Numbered from the stretch's first letter, positions 43,392 to 51,789 are shown. The stretch is 64,000 nucleotides of DNA from Ketogulonicigenium vulgare WSH-001 (GCF_000223375.1 NC_017386.1:62001-126000), one strand, 5' to 3'. The notes: generated by a model from the letters alone, not told the origin. Translations and numbers: made by a program.

Positions 43392-43634
43392 ATGACGAAA
43401 TACGCGGCGTTTATGTGTTTAACCCTCGTTGCGGCCTGCGCCCCGTCAGTCGCACAGCGCCCGATGGACGAGGTGCCACAGCAGCAGGTGCTGGCCAATG
43501 GTGAGCGTGCCTATCAATTTGAGAATGGATGCGTGGTGACCCTCGAGCCGCGCCGCGCGGTTCTGCGCCATGAGAGCGCTGCCTGCGCGCTTTATCACCG
43601 CGATATTGCCCTGCTATACGCCTCTGCTGATTAG
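43392..43634 (+). CDS. Small putative lipoprotein (80 aa)
   Basis: ATG 43392 follows AGGGAAA. MTKYAAFMCLTLVAACAPS is a lipoprotein signal with lipobox LVAAC, so Cys16 should be lipidated. The mature part is short with two further cysteines (ENGCVVTLEPRRAVLRHESA then ACALYHRD), which could form a disulfide in the periplasm. Family not recognised. Its stop overlaps a GTG and is two bases from the ATG of the glycosylase gene, suggesting cotranscription. Confidence 0.65.
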   Translation: MTKYAAFMCLTLVAACAPSVAQRPMDEVPQQQVLANGERAYQFENGCVVTLEPRRAVLRHESAACALYHRDIALLYASAD

Positions 43635-43636
43635 TG

Positions 43637-44191
43637 ATGTCATTGCCCGCCTTTCCGCCGTTTGACCCCTCTTTGGATGTATGCACGCTTGCAAAGCTGT
43701 TGCTGGGCGCGACCTTGACCGTACGCGGGGTCGTCGGGGGCGTGATCATCGAGACCGAAGCCTATGGCGCAACCGATCCCGCGTCGCATAGCTTTCGCGG
43801 GCCAACCCTGCGTAATGGCGCGATGTTCGGGCCAGCGGGGCACGCTTATGTATACCTCTCTTATGGAATCCACGTCTGTCTGAATGTGGTTGGCCGGCCC
43901 GGTGAAGCGGTCCTTATCCGCGCCCTGCGGCCGCAATGGGGGCTTGATCACATGCGTGCACGGCGCCCGACAGGCCCGCTTTGCGCAGGACCGGGGCGAC
44001 TGACCCAGGCGTTGAATGTCCAGCTCTCAGATAATGGCCGCCCCTTCGATGGCACCGATCTTGCGCTGACATTTGATGACAGATCGAACAAAGACATTCT
44101 TTGCGGCCCGCGCATTGGCATCACGCGGGCCAAAGATGTGCCGTGGCGTTTTGGATTGGCTGGAGAGCCGGGGCTTAGTCGAAAGTTCTGA
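43637..44191 (+). CDS. DNA-3-methyladenine glycosylase (AAG/MPG family)
   Basis: 184 aa from ATG 43637 (GTG 43634 is an overlapping alternative). Base-excision repair enzyme removing alkylated purines. The catalytic Glu lies in GVIIETEAYGATDPASHSF near residue 38; RNGAMFGPAGHAYVYLSYGI and CLNVVGRPGEAVLIRALRP are family blocks; GPGRLTQALNV near 115 forms the DNA-binding part. Belongs to the mammalian-AAG-like family, unrelated to AlkA. Fits a stress island as a repair function, though no stress promoter of its own was found. Confidence 0.93.
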   Translation: MSLPAFPPFDPSLDVCTLAKLLLGATLTVRGVVGGVIIETEAYGATDPASHSFRGPTLRNGAMFGPAGHAYVYLSYGIHVCLNVVGRPGEAVLIRALRPQWGLDHMRARRPTGPLCAGPGRLTQALNVQLSDNGRPFDGTDLALTFDDRSNKDILCGPRIGITRAKDVPWRFGLAGEPGLSRKF

Positions 44192-44388
44192 AATTGCGGC
44201 GCGCGGGCGGGTTGTCGCAGGTCTTCCGATGATTAAACCTCGCGTGACCTTTGCAGAAACAAGCGTCAGATGGGGCGGACCACTCAAGGCTGTGGAGCAT
44301 AGGAGGCGAGCGGCAGCATCCTGTTATCGGGGGCGTCACAGCCGTCTGCCGAAGGCGCCTTGCCAAGGAAAACAGTGCAGCCATTGCG
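44192..44388. other. Intergenic stretch after the glycosylase gene
   Basis: No convincing gene. Overlapping open frames on both strands have arginine/cysteine-rich shadow composition. Confidence 0.35.
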
Positions 44389-44414
44389 GGAACCGCCCAA
44401 GCCTTTCCCGCGTT
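44389..44414 (+). promoter_or_regulatory. EcfG-type promoter, exact match (N17 spacing)
   Basis: GGAAC-N17-CGTT. The nearest downstream frame is a 50-codon ORF at 44450; the osmF operon starts 428 bases on. It could serve either. Confidence 0.55.
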
Positions 44415-44449
44415 AGTTGCGCAGTTGCTGCCCGTCCTATCGACGCGCG

Positions 44450-44602
44450 ATGTCGGCAGGGTGCGGGTTATGCGAAACGCCTCAAAAGGTGCCATATGCG
44501 CGCTATCGCAAGAACGGTCTCTTTTTCAGCATCGATTCCGACTATCGTGATTGTGGGGACAAGCGGCAGGATGTTTCATCCGATCCGACAAGATCGTTTT
44601 GA
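44450..44602 (+). CDS. Possible small Cys-rich protein (50 aa)
   Basis: MSAGCGLCETPQKVPYARYR, then a segment with IDSDYRDCGDKRQDV and a stop. Starts 36 bases after an exact EcfG-type -10 element. Weak ribosome site. An overlapping frame (ATG 44570 to 44774, ending RSTRTPGEDESAK) is equally open, so at most one is real. No family recognised. Confidence 0.3.
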   Translation: MSAGCGLCETPQKVPYARYRKNGLFFSIDSDYRDCGDKRQDVSSDPTRSF

Positions 44603-44841
44603 TGCGAAATCGAACGTAGTCCATGATGTATTGATCAAGGATGACCCGCTATTGCCGATGATTGAGGGGGTTTTCTTCGTTCAGAAGACGCAGGCGAATG
44701 AGGCGCTCGGTGCTTTGTTTCTACAGTTTGACAGATCCACGCGCACGCCCGGCGAAGATGAAAGCGCAAAGTAAGGTAAATCTTTTCGGCGGGACAGATG
44801 CCGATTCAATCACAACACGCGATCCTCGAAAGGATATCATT

Positions 44842-45741
44842 ATGAGACTTGCTTTGGCTTCTCTTGCGCTGATCGGCCTGACCGGTGCGGCTGCCGCCGA
44901 TGTCGTTGTGTCCTCCAAAATCGACACCGAAGGCGGCGTCCTTGGCAATATCATCCTTGCGGTGCTGGAAAATGCCGGCATCCCGACGCAAGATCGCGTC
45001 CAACTGGGCGGCACACCGATCATGCGTCAGGCCCTGCTGGCGGGCGAGATCGACATCTATCCCGAATATACCGGCAATGCCGCCTATTTCTTTGATCGCG
45101 CCGATGAGCCGATCTGGCAGGACGCCGATCAGGCCTATCAGATCGCCAAAGAGCTGGATTTTGCCGCCAATCAGATCGTCTGGCTGACACCCGCGCCGGC
45201 AAATAACACCTGGGGCATTGCGCTCCGTCAGGATGTGGCAAGCGCGAATGGCATCACCACCTTTTCCGACTTTAGCGCCTTTATCCGCGACGGCGGCACG
45301 GTGAAACTTGCGGCGGCTGCCGAATTCGTAAACTCGCCGCCCGCCCTGCCTGCGTTTCAGACCGCCTATGATTTCACACTGACGGCGGATCAGCTGATTG
45401 TGCTTTCGGGCGGCGATACGGCGGCAACGATCCAGGCCGCCGCACAGCAAACCAGTGGCGCGAATGCGGCCATGGTCTATGGCACCGACGGGGGGATCGC
45501 CTTCTCGGGCCTGCAGGTGCTGGAGGATGATCTGCATGTGCAGCCGGTTTACGAGCCTGCGCCCATCATCCGCAGTGCCGTTCTGGACGAATACCCCCAG
45601 ATTGAAACGCTGCTCGATCCGGTCTTTTCCGCCCTCTCGCTGGAAACGCTACAGATGCTGAACGGGCGTGTGCAGGTCGAAGGCGTTCCGGCCGAGGATG
45701 TCGCCCGTGACTGGTTGACGGAAAACGCCTTTATCGACTGA
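44842..45741 (+). CDS. osmF: Osmoprotectant ABC transporter substrate-binding protein (OsmF/YehZ-like)
   Basis: 299 aa, OpuAC/ProX-type periplasmic receptor for glycine betaine, choline or related compounds. Signal peptide MRLALASLALIGLTGAAAAD; then SKIDTEGGVLGNIILAVLEN, RQALLAGEIDIYPEYTGNAA (the YPEYTG block is diagnostic) and a C-terminal LQMLNGRVQVEGV then PAEDVARDWL. ATG 44842 follows AAAGGA and is preferred over longer in-frame starts. First of four genes ordered as in E. coli yehZYXW. E. coli OsmF is RpoS-dependent; here an EcfG site lies 428 bases upstream. Confidence 0.92.
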   Translation: MRLALASLALIGLTGAAAADVVVSSKIDTEGGVLGNIILAVLENAGIPTQDRVQLGGTPIMRQALLAGEIDIYPEYTGNAAYFFDRADEPIWQDADQAYQIAKELDFAANQIVWLTPAPANNTWGIALRQDVASANGITTFSDFSAFIRDGGTVKLAAAAEFVNSPPALPAFQTAYDFTLTADQLIVLSGGDTAATIQAAAQQTSGANAAMVYGTDGGIAFSGLQVLEDDLHVQPVYEPAPIIRSAVLDEYPQIETLLDPVFSALSLETLQMLNGRVQVEGVPAEDVARDWLTENAFID

Positions 45742-45746
45742 AGCTG

Positions 45747-46885
45747 ATGCGTCTTGATCCGCTCTCGCTGGTGCTGGGCCTGCCAGCACTGGCCTCCTTC
45801 GGGTTCGCGGCCTTCGGGGCGCGGGCCTCGCGCATTTCTGCTGCCGAGCCGCGTAGCCTGTTCGATGCCTTTCCAACCTACGGGCCGGCGCTGTTCGCGG
45901 GCGCCATCGTGCTGATTGTCGCAATGTGCCTCGCGCGGAAGCCCCCCTGCGCCTTGCCCTATCCCTAGGGGCGTTACTTGCGACACTGCTGATCGCGGGG
46001 CTGGGCACGACGGTGATCGCGGCAGATCTTGGGCAATATGGGCGCGTGTCCATCGGCCCGGCCCTATGGATCTGGCTGAGTGTTGCGGGGCTTTGGACGG
46101 CAGATAGCCTGACACGCAGCGGCGCGTCCGAGCTGTTCCGCCTGTGCATCGGGCTTGGGTTGATCGGCGTGGTTGCGGCTTTGGCCGCCACGGGACTGTT
46201 CGACAACATATCGGTGGTCGCGGAGTATCACGCCCGCGCCCGCACCTTCCTGCGCGAGATTAATACCCATCTCTTCCTGACATTTGGCGCATTCGCGGCC
46301 GCGCTTTTGATCGGTATCCCGCTGGGGCTGTTCCTGCATATGCGCGCAAGATGGCGCGGCGTAACATTGGGCGCGCTGACGGCGGTTCAGACCGTGCCAT
46401 CGATTGCGCTGTTTGGACTGATGATCCTGCCGCTGGGTTGGATGGCGAATAACCTGCCCTTGGCTGCGGCCCTCGGGATCAAAGGCATCGGGTTTGCGCC
46501 TGCATTCATGGCACTGACACTTTATGCACTGCTCCCCATCGTGGCGAATACGGTCAGCGGCCTGCAAGCCGTCAGCCCGTCGGTGCAGGATGCGGCACGC
46601 GCGATGGGAATGACGGATCGCCAGCGTCTGTGGCAGGTCGATGTGCCGCTTGCCTTGCCTGTCATCTTGACCGGCGCCCGGATCGTGCTGGTGCAATCCA
46701 TCGGCCTTGCGACTGTTGGCGCGCTGATTGGCGCGGGCGGGCTTGGCACGTTCGTCTTTCAAGGCCTTGCGCAGGGGGCGATGGATTTGGTGCTGCTGGG
46801 GGCGCTGCCGACGGTCATTCTTGCCGCAATCATTGCCAAGATTTTTGATGTGCTGATCGTTTTTACCGCAAAGGTGCCGTCATGA
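45747..46885 (+). CDS. yehY: Osmoprotectant ABC permease, YehY-like, split by a frameshift
   Basis: E. coli YehY is one protein of about 385 aa. Here the N-terminal part (MRLDPLSLVLGLPALASFGF onward) runs in one frame from 45747 to a stop at 45968, and the rest (GALLATLLIAGLGTTVIAAD onward) continues in another frame from GTG 45926 to 46885. Together they give about 379 residues, so a single indel splits the gene, most likely at the C6 run 45942-45947. The second part alone keeps the whole permease core, including the EAA loop QDAARAMGMTDRQRLWQVD. Real mutation, base-calling error or programmed slippage are all open. Confidence 0.85.
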
Positions 46886-47817
46886 TTGAAATTCGGAACC
46901 TGACCAAAAGTTTTGGCGATATGCGCGCGGTCGATGATGTGTCGCTTACACTCGAGCGCGGCTCGATCACCGCGATTGTCGGCACCTCGGGCTCGGGCAA
47001 GTCCACGCTTTTGCGCATGGTCAACCGCTTGGTTGAACCCGATGGCGGAGAGGTTCTGCTGAACGGCCAATCGACCCGATCCGTGCCGCAGGCAGCGCTA
47101 TGCCGCCAGATGGGATATGTGATCCAGGATCACGGCCTGTTCCCGCATTGGACCGTGCGCCGCAATATCGGCACCGTGCCGCAACTGCTAGGCTGGCAGC
47201 GGGCGCGTATAGATGCACGCGTTGACGAGGTCATGCGACTGCTGCAGCTTGACCCAAGTATCTTTGCCGGTCGCTATCCGCATGAGCTTTCCGGCGGCCA
47301 GTCGCAGCGTGTGGGCGTCGCCCGCGCGATTGCAGCCGCGCCGGATGTGCTGCTGATGGACGAGCCGTTCGGGGCGCTGGACCCTGTCATTCGCGCCGAT
47401 GCACAGCAGGTGCTGCGCGATGTGCATCGCGCCTCTGGAACCACAATCCTGATGGTCACCCATGATATGGGCGAGGCGATGCTGCTGGCGGACCGGATTG
47501 CCGTGATGGATGCGGGACGGATCGTGCAATGCGATGCGCCGGACCGTATTATCACCCATCCGGCGAATGCCTTTGTCCGGGCGCTGATCACGGAGAGCGA
47601 GCGCGCCTTTCGCCACCTTGCCCTGCTGCCTGCAGCCCCGCTGATCACCGATATGCCCGCCGCGGGCGAGGCTCTACCCCGAAACAGCACACTTGCAGCA
47701 GTGCTTGCTGCGATGATCTGGTCTGGCCGCAGCCAAGTCCCGATGGCAGACGATACGGGGCAAGTGATTGGCAGTATTGAGTTATCCGACGTTATACAGG
47801 CGGGGCGCCCGACATGA
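46882..47817 (+). CDS. yehX: Osmoprotectant ABC transporter ATPase (YehX-like)
   Basis: 311 aa. Walker A GTSGSGKSTLLRMVNRL near residue 35, Q-loop GYVIQDHGLFPHWTV, signature LSGGQSQRVGVARA, Walker B VLLMDEPFGALDP, H-loop VTHDMGEA. The C-terminal 70 residues carry a degenerate CBS-like regulatory region, as in OpuCA/YehX. ATGA overlap with the permease upstream and with yehW downstream. Confidence 0.95.
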   Translation: MIEIRNLTKSFGDMRAVDDVSLTLERGSITAIVGTSGSGKSTLLRMVNRLVEPDGGEVLLNGQSTRSVPQAALCRQMGYVIQDHGLFPHWTVRRNIGTVPQLLGWQRARIDARVDEVMRLLQLDPSIFAGRYPHELSGGQSQRVGVARAIAAAPDVLLMDEPFGALDPVIRADAQQVLRDVHRASGTTILMVTHDMGEAMLLADRIAVMDAGRIVQCDAPDRIITHPANAFVRALITESERAFRHLALLPAAPLITDMPAAGEALPRNSTLAAVLAAMIWSGRSQVPMADDTGQVIGSIELSDVIQAGRPT

Positions 47818-48551
47818 GACGCTACATCGGCCTTATCCTTGGCATGATCATCACCGCAGCCATGATCATCTGGCCGCCGCTCTTCTCGCCCCTCATCGGT
47901 CTGGTTGCGCCGGCGAATGGCCCCGTTCTGTATGATCGCAGCAGCATGATGGCGCTGACATTGTCCCATATCGGCATGGTGGCCTTTGCGGTCCTTCCGG
48001 CAACGCTTCTCGCCGTTGCGGTGGCGGCTCTGGTGAACCGTCCGGCGGGTGCGCCGTTTCTGCCCATCGCGCGTTCGCTGGTCAATCTGGGGCAAACCAT
48101 CCCCCCTGTTGCCGTGCTGGCGCTTTGCGTGCCGCTGATGGGTTTCGGAACATGGCCGACGATTACGGCGCTTTTCCTCTATAGCCTTTTGCCCATTTTC
48201 GAGAATGCGCTGGCAGGGCTGCGCGGTGTTCCCACCGCAACACGACTATCGGCGCGCGCGATGGGCATGTCCGAATTGCAGATCTTTTGGCGCCTCGACC
48301 TGCCCCTTGCCGCCCCGCTGATCATCGCCGGCATCCGCATCGCAGCGGTCATTGCCATATCGACGGCGACCATCGGCTCGACCGTCGCGGCAAGCAGCCT
48401 TGGCGAGGTGATTATCGCGGGGCTGAACCTGAACAATCAGGCCTTCATCTTGCAAGGCGCGCTTTTAACCGCAGCGCTTGCCCTGATCATCCACGGATCG
48501 CTGGGCGTTTTGGCCGCATGTTTTCAGTACAGAGGCGTGAGGTCTGATTAG
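47814..48551 (+). CDS. yehW: Osmoprotectant ABC permease (YehW-like)
   Basis: 245 aa, about six membrane segments. TIPPVAVLALCVPLMGFGTW and the coupling loop TATRLSARAMGMSELQIFWR style block (GVPTATRLSARAMGMSELQ) near residue 145 are typical of OpuCB/YehW permeases; IAISTATIGSTVAASSLGE follows. Last gene of the osmF-yehYXW operon. A PRC-barrel gene with its own promoter follows. Confidence 0.94.
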   Translation: MRRYIGLILGMIITAAMIIWPPLFSPLIGLVAPANGPVLYDRSSMMALTLSHIGMVAFAVLPATLLAVAVAALVNRPAGAPFLPIARSLVNLGQTIPPVAVLALCVPLMGFGTWPTITALFLYSLLPIFENALAGLRGVPTATRLSARAMGMSELQIFWRLDLPLAAPLIIAGIRIAAVIAISTATIGSTVAASSLGEVIIAGLNLNNQAFILQGALLTAALALIIHGSLGVLAACFQYRGVRSD

Positions 48552-48626
48552 ATTATAATTTGTTTTTTTATCAGTCACTTATGTAAATATATCAGGCCCA
48601 AAAAGACACAAGACAATCGCAGCGAG

Positions 48627-48651
48627 GGAACTTTCCTGATCAGAAAACGTT
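48627..48651 (+). promoter_or_regulatory. EcfG-type promoter, exact match
   Basis: GGAAC-N16-CGTT, ending 40 bases before the PRC-barrel gene at 48692. Confidence 0.8.
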
Positions 48652-48691
48652 TCTTTTACAGAAGATCATGACGTGAGAGGAGCGAAATGCC

Positions 48692-48988
48692 ATGGACCAT
48701 ACCAGACATATCCGCCTGAACGACACCGAGCTGACCGAGGCTGTGCTGAATGGTGCAACCATCTACGGCCCCGCAGACGAGAAGATCGGCCATGTATCCG
48801 AAGTACACGGTCAAGGCAGCGGCGCGCATGTCGTTGTCGACATCGGTGGCTTTTTGGGCATTGGCGCAAAGCCCGTCGCCTTACTGGCAAGCGATCTGGA
48901 TTTCATGCGTGACGAGGACAATACCGTTCATGCACTGACCCGCTGGACCAAGGACGAGCTAAAGGCACTGCCCGAGCATCGTCACTGA
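48692..48988 (+). CDS. PRC-barrel domain protein (98 aa)
   Basis: Single cytoplasmic PRC barrel, no signal peptide. NDTELTEAVLNGATIYGPAD, then VVVDIGGFLGIGAKPVALLA and TRWTKDELKALPEHRH at the end. The C-terminal pattern (DELKALPEH) is nearly the same as in the two-barrel protein at 28339 (REQLEALPEH), indicating shared ancestry. GAGGAG ribosome site; ATG 48692 chosen because ATG 48687 leads to a 10-codon dead end. Confidence 0.88.
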   Translation: MDHTRHIRLNDTELTEAVLNGATIYGPADEKIGHVSEVHGQGSGAHVVVDIGGFLGIGAKPVALLASDLDFMRDEDNTVHALTRWTKDELKALPEHRH

Positions 48989-49005
48989 CAGACGACCGAA
49001 CAAGG

Positions 49006-49044
49006 CAACAGCCGCTCATACCTTTCGGGAATGGGCGGCTGTTG
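49006..49044. terminator. Strong hairpin after the PRC-barrel gene
   Basis: CAACAGCCGCTCAT pairs with ATGGGCGGCTGTTG (14 bp with one G-U) around an 11-nt loop. No U-tract follows, so it may be a factor-dependent or 3'-protecting structure. Confidence 0.6.
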
Positions 49045-49175
49045 ACGCGTTCCAAGGGCGTTGACCTTATCTTTTGAAAACCACAATCTTTTACGAACCA
49101 CAGCGCCCCAAGGCGCGGCGCGATATTTCAGACTGCACAAATCAACACGCATGAACGATGGCACGGCGGTTGGTC

Positions 49176-49661
49176 TTACTCGCTGCGCACGGCGACGACC
49201 TCGATCTCGACCAGCCAGTTGGGATTGGCGAGACCCGCGACCTCAAAGACCGAGCGGGTCGGCAGGTTGGGTTGGGCATCCGTGCCAAAGAATTGGACAT
49301 AGCCATCCATGAACCCTTGGAAATCCATCGCACCGCTATCGTCGGCGACCAGATAGACCTGCATTTTCACCACATCGCCCATCGTCATGCCAAGGTCGGT
49401 CAGATTGGCGGTGATGCGGTTCAGAACCGAAACCGTCTGCGCCTCGGTATCGCCAAAGGCCTCGGGGGTGTTCGGGGCTGCGGCCTCGTTCGTGACGCCC
49501 GGCACCACACCGCTGAGATAAACCAGCGTCGCATCAGGCGGAATTTCAACAGCGCGCAGGATCGGAAAAGTCGATCCGGGCGTGGTGTGGCGGATCACTT
49601 CGGCAGTGGCCGTGCCAGCAAAGCCAAGCGCGATCGCGGCGGCGACAGCAAGCGTTTTCAT
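49176..49661 (-). CDS. Secreted RidA/YjgF family protein
   Basis: 161 aa. RidA proteins hydrolyse reactive enamine/imine intermediates to ketones and ammonia, usually in the cytoplasm. This one has a signal peptide (MKTLAVAAAIALGFAGTATA) and should be periplasmic. Core blocks: LVYLSGVVPGVTNEA, AQTVSVLNRITANLTDLGMT, VVKMQVYLVADD, LPTRSVFEVAGLANPNWLVE. The catalytic Arg is present in PTRSVFEV. ATG 49661 preferred over TTG 49667; AGAGG upstream. Third gene of an amine oxidase-cytochrome c-RidA group. Confidence 0.9.
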   Translation of the reverse strand: MKTLAVAAAIALGFAGTATAEVIRHTTPGSTFPILRAVEIPPDATLVYLSGVVPGVTNEAAAPNTPEAFGDTEAQTVSVLNRITANLTDLGMTMGDVVKMQVYLVADDSGAMDFQGFMDGYVQFFGTDAQPNLPTRSVFEVAGLANPNWLVEIEVVAVRSE

Positions 49662-49735
49662 CGTCAAACCTCTTTTTCAGTTCTTGGGGAGGGATGCTGG
49701 CCCGGCACCGAGGGAGCGGGCGCCGGGCCAACGGG

Positions 49736-50130
49736 TCACCGCGCGGCGGAGACCATTTCGGGCGTTGCCGCCGGATCGGCAAAGGCATTCCCGAAAGCGG
49801 TGCGGATATAGTTCACCACATCGGCGACCTGCTGGTCATCCAGCAGCGCGCCCAAGGGGGGCATTGCGCCCTGACCATGCAAGGTGATGTAGATCGACCG
49901 GTCAGGCGCGGTCAGCGCAGCGTTACCGGCAAGCGCGGGATAGAGGCCGCCCCCACCGCCCCTGCGCCATCGGGCATGTGGCAGCCCGCGCAAACGGCAT
50001 TATAGATGCCTTCGCCGGTTTGCTGCGTCAGCTTTGAGCCGCTTTCGAACCAACGTTGGCTGTCATCGGCGGCAGCGGCCGTAGCGGTGGCAAGGATGCA
50101 GCTTGCTGCGATCAAAACGAGGCTGCGCAT
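49736..50130 (-). pseudogene. Class I cytochrome c, split by a frameshift
   Basis: ATG 50130 with GGAGAG upstream: signal peptide MRSLVLIAASCILATATAAA, then heme motif CAGCH (NAVCAGCHMPDGAG). That frame then runs into SIPRLPVTLR instead of the family sequence. A neighbouring frame carries the rest: YPALAGNAAL, HGQGAMPPLG (Met heme ligand) and DDQQVADVVNYIRTAFGN, ending at 49736. Joining them needs one indel in the G/C-rich stretch 49950-49962 (C5 and C4 runs on +). With repair it would be about a 130-residue periplasmic electron carrier, starting just after the amine oxidase stop. Whether the frameshift is real is undecided. Confidence 0.85.
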
Positions 50131-50131
50131 C

Positions 50132-51757
50132 TTATTGCTCTCCTGCATTGGCGGTTGCGACGGCGTGCAGGCGGGTGATGGCGTCCAGCGACGACAGCAC
50201 GGCCCCCTCCATCCATGCGGGCAGATAGGACAGATGCTCGCCCGCCATGACGACGCGGCGGTCCATCGCGACAGCGTCTTGATATTGCGCCTCTTTATCG
50301 CGCCACTGGCCATAGCAGCCATGTGTCCACGGCACGCGGTGCCATGCAACGGCAACGCCTGCTTTGAACTCGTCATGCATTTGCGGGTGGATCTGTGCGC
50401 CAAAATCCAGCGTCCGCTGGATGCGTTCCTCGGGCGCCATGGACGAGAACTGATAGGCCGTCGCGCCCCAGGCATAGGCGGCCAGCAGCACGCCCGGCTT
50501 GTTCGACAGATAATCGTTCGACGGATACGAGATCTGCGCGATGGGCAAATCGGTATAGGTCGTCCCGCCGTAAATATGCTCGTCCTCTTCCCAGAAGCGG
50601 CGCTTGAATTCGATCCCAACCTTGATCGAGGAGGCATAGTACATCGAGTCGATGACCTCCCACAGCGGGTCCGAGAAGTCGTGCTCGATCTTGCTGAGGA
50701 TCGAGAAGGGGATCGTGCAAACGCAGTAAGGCGCGGTTGTCGTGACCTCGGCGCCGCCGTTGTCCATGTCCTGATAGGTCACGGTAACTTGGCTGTCGTC
50801 CTGATTGATCCGGATGACGCGTTTGTTGTATTTGACCAGATCGCCAAGGTTCGCCGCCATCGCGCGGGCAATCATATCCATGCCGCCTTTGGGCTGGAAG
50901 ATCGGCATCGAGCCGTTCAGCGCCTCGCTGGTGGCAAGCGAGCGCCACAGGCCGGAGTCCAGAAGCGTGGAAAGTTCGATCGGATCGTTCGCGATCGGCG
51001 CGCCGTCCACACCGCCACCCGGGGCGCGCTCATAGCCGCGCCGCGCGCTGGCGTTGTTCGACTGCAGATAGGCGTTATCCGCATCCAGCCCGCCAAAGGT
51101 GCGCAGGCCCGCCAGCAGGTTGGTCTTGTCGGCGTCGCTCAGCACCTCGTCCAGCAGGCCCTGGTTCGTGACCTTGGACAGCAGATCCGAGATATGGCCG
51201 CGGAAATCCGAATTGATCTCGCGATAGCGGATCGGCTTGCCGTCAAACTTTGTCGCGGAATGCAGATAGGAATTGTTATTGATCTGGATCAGCGCCTCCA
51301 TCTCGACGCCGAGGCGGCGGCAATAGTCCAAAATACCATAGTGGTTATAGGGGACGCGCCACGGGCCGGGGTTGAAATAGTTGCCCTCAGCGAAATCGAC
51401 GGTCTGGACGAAGCCGCCCAGTTCTTCATAGGTGTCGCCCGCGCGCAGCGTCCAGCACCGGCCGCCGGCCACGTCACGGAACTCGATCACCTCGACCTCA
51501 TAACCGGCATCGCGCAGCTCCATCGCGGCGACCATGCCTGCGATGCCCGCGCCCAGCACCAGCACTTTGGTATTGGGCGGCGCACTGCCCAGATCGATTT
51601 TACCGGCATAGGGCGAGGCATGCGCCATGCCCATCATCCCCATGACCTGATACATCACAGCCGCGCCGCCCAGGGCGCCAACCATGGTCAAAAACTGTCG
51701 TCTTGTCGGGGGGGTGTCGGCGGTTTGCGCAACCTGCTGCGCGGATCTTTCATCCAT
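50132..51757 (-). CDS. Tat-exported flavin monoamine oxidase/dehydrogenase
   Basis: 541 aa. Twin-arginine signal TPPTRRQFLTMVGALGG, so it is exported folded with FAD. Dinucleotide motif KVLVLGAGIAGMVAAMEL near residue 64, then VIEFRDVAGGRCWTLRAGD (the GGR motif), and C-terminal VVMAGEHLSYLPAWMEGAVL, all typical of MAO/LAAO-type amine oxidases. AAGGAAG ribosome site. Followed directly by cytochrome c and secreted RidA genes. Nicotine oxidoreductase NicA2 is a known relative that passes electrons to a cytochrome c instead of oxygen; the same is inferred here. Amine substrate unknown. Confidence 0.9.
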   Translation of the reverse strand: MDERSAQQVAQTADTPPTRRQFLTMVGALGGAAVMYQVMGMMGMAHASPYAGKIDLGSAPPNTKVLVLGAGIAGMVAAMELRDAGYEVEVIEFRDVAGGRCWTLRAGDTYEELGGFVQTVDFAEGNYFNPGPWRVPYNHYGILDYCRRLGVEMEALIQINNNSYLHSATKFDGKPIRYREINSDFRGHISDLLSKVTNQGLLDEVLSDADKTNLLAGLRTFGGLDADNAYLQSNNASARRGYERAPGGGVDGAPIANDPIELSTLLDSGLWRSLATSEALNGSMPIFQPKGGMDMIARAMAANLGDLVKYNKRVIRINQDDSQVTVTYQDMDNGGAEVTTTAPYCVCTIPFSILSKIEHDFSDPLWEVIDSMYYASSIKVGIEFKRRFWEEDEHIYGGTTYTDLPIAQISYPSNDYLSNKPGVLLAAYAWGATAYQFSSMAPEERIQRTLDFGAQIHPQMHDEFKAGVAVAWHRVPWTHGCYGQWRDKEAQYQDAVAMDRRVVMAGEHLSYLPAWMEGAVLSSLDAITRLHAVATANAGEQ

Positions 51758-51789
51758 AACGTCTTCCTTCTTGGCTAAAATAGCTAGGC

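Noticed and set aside
50006..51778. 590-codon open frame on + opposite the amine oxidase
   Set aside because: Antisense shadow of a high-GC gene. The minus-strand product has a Tat signal, FAD motifs and full domain order; the plus frame has no recognisable motif.
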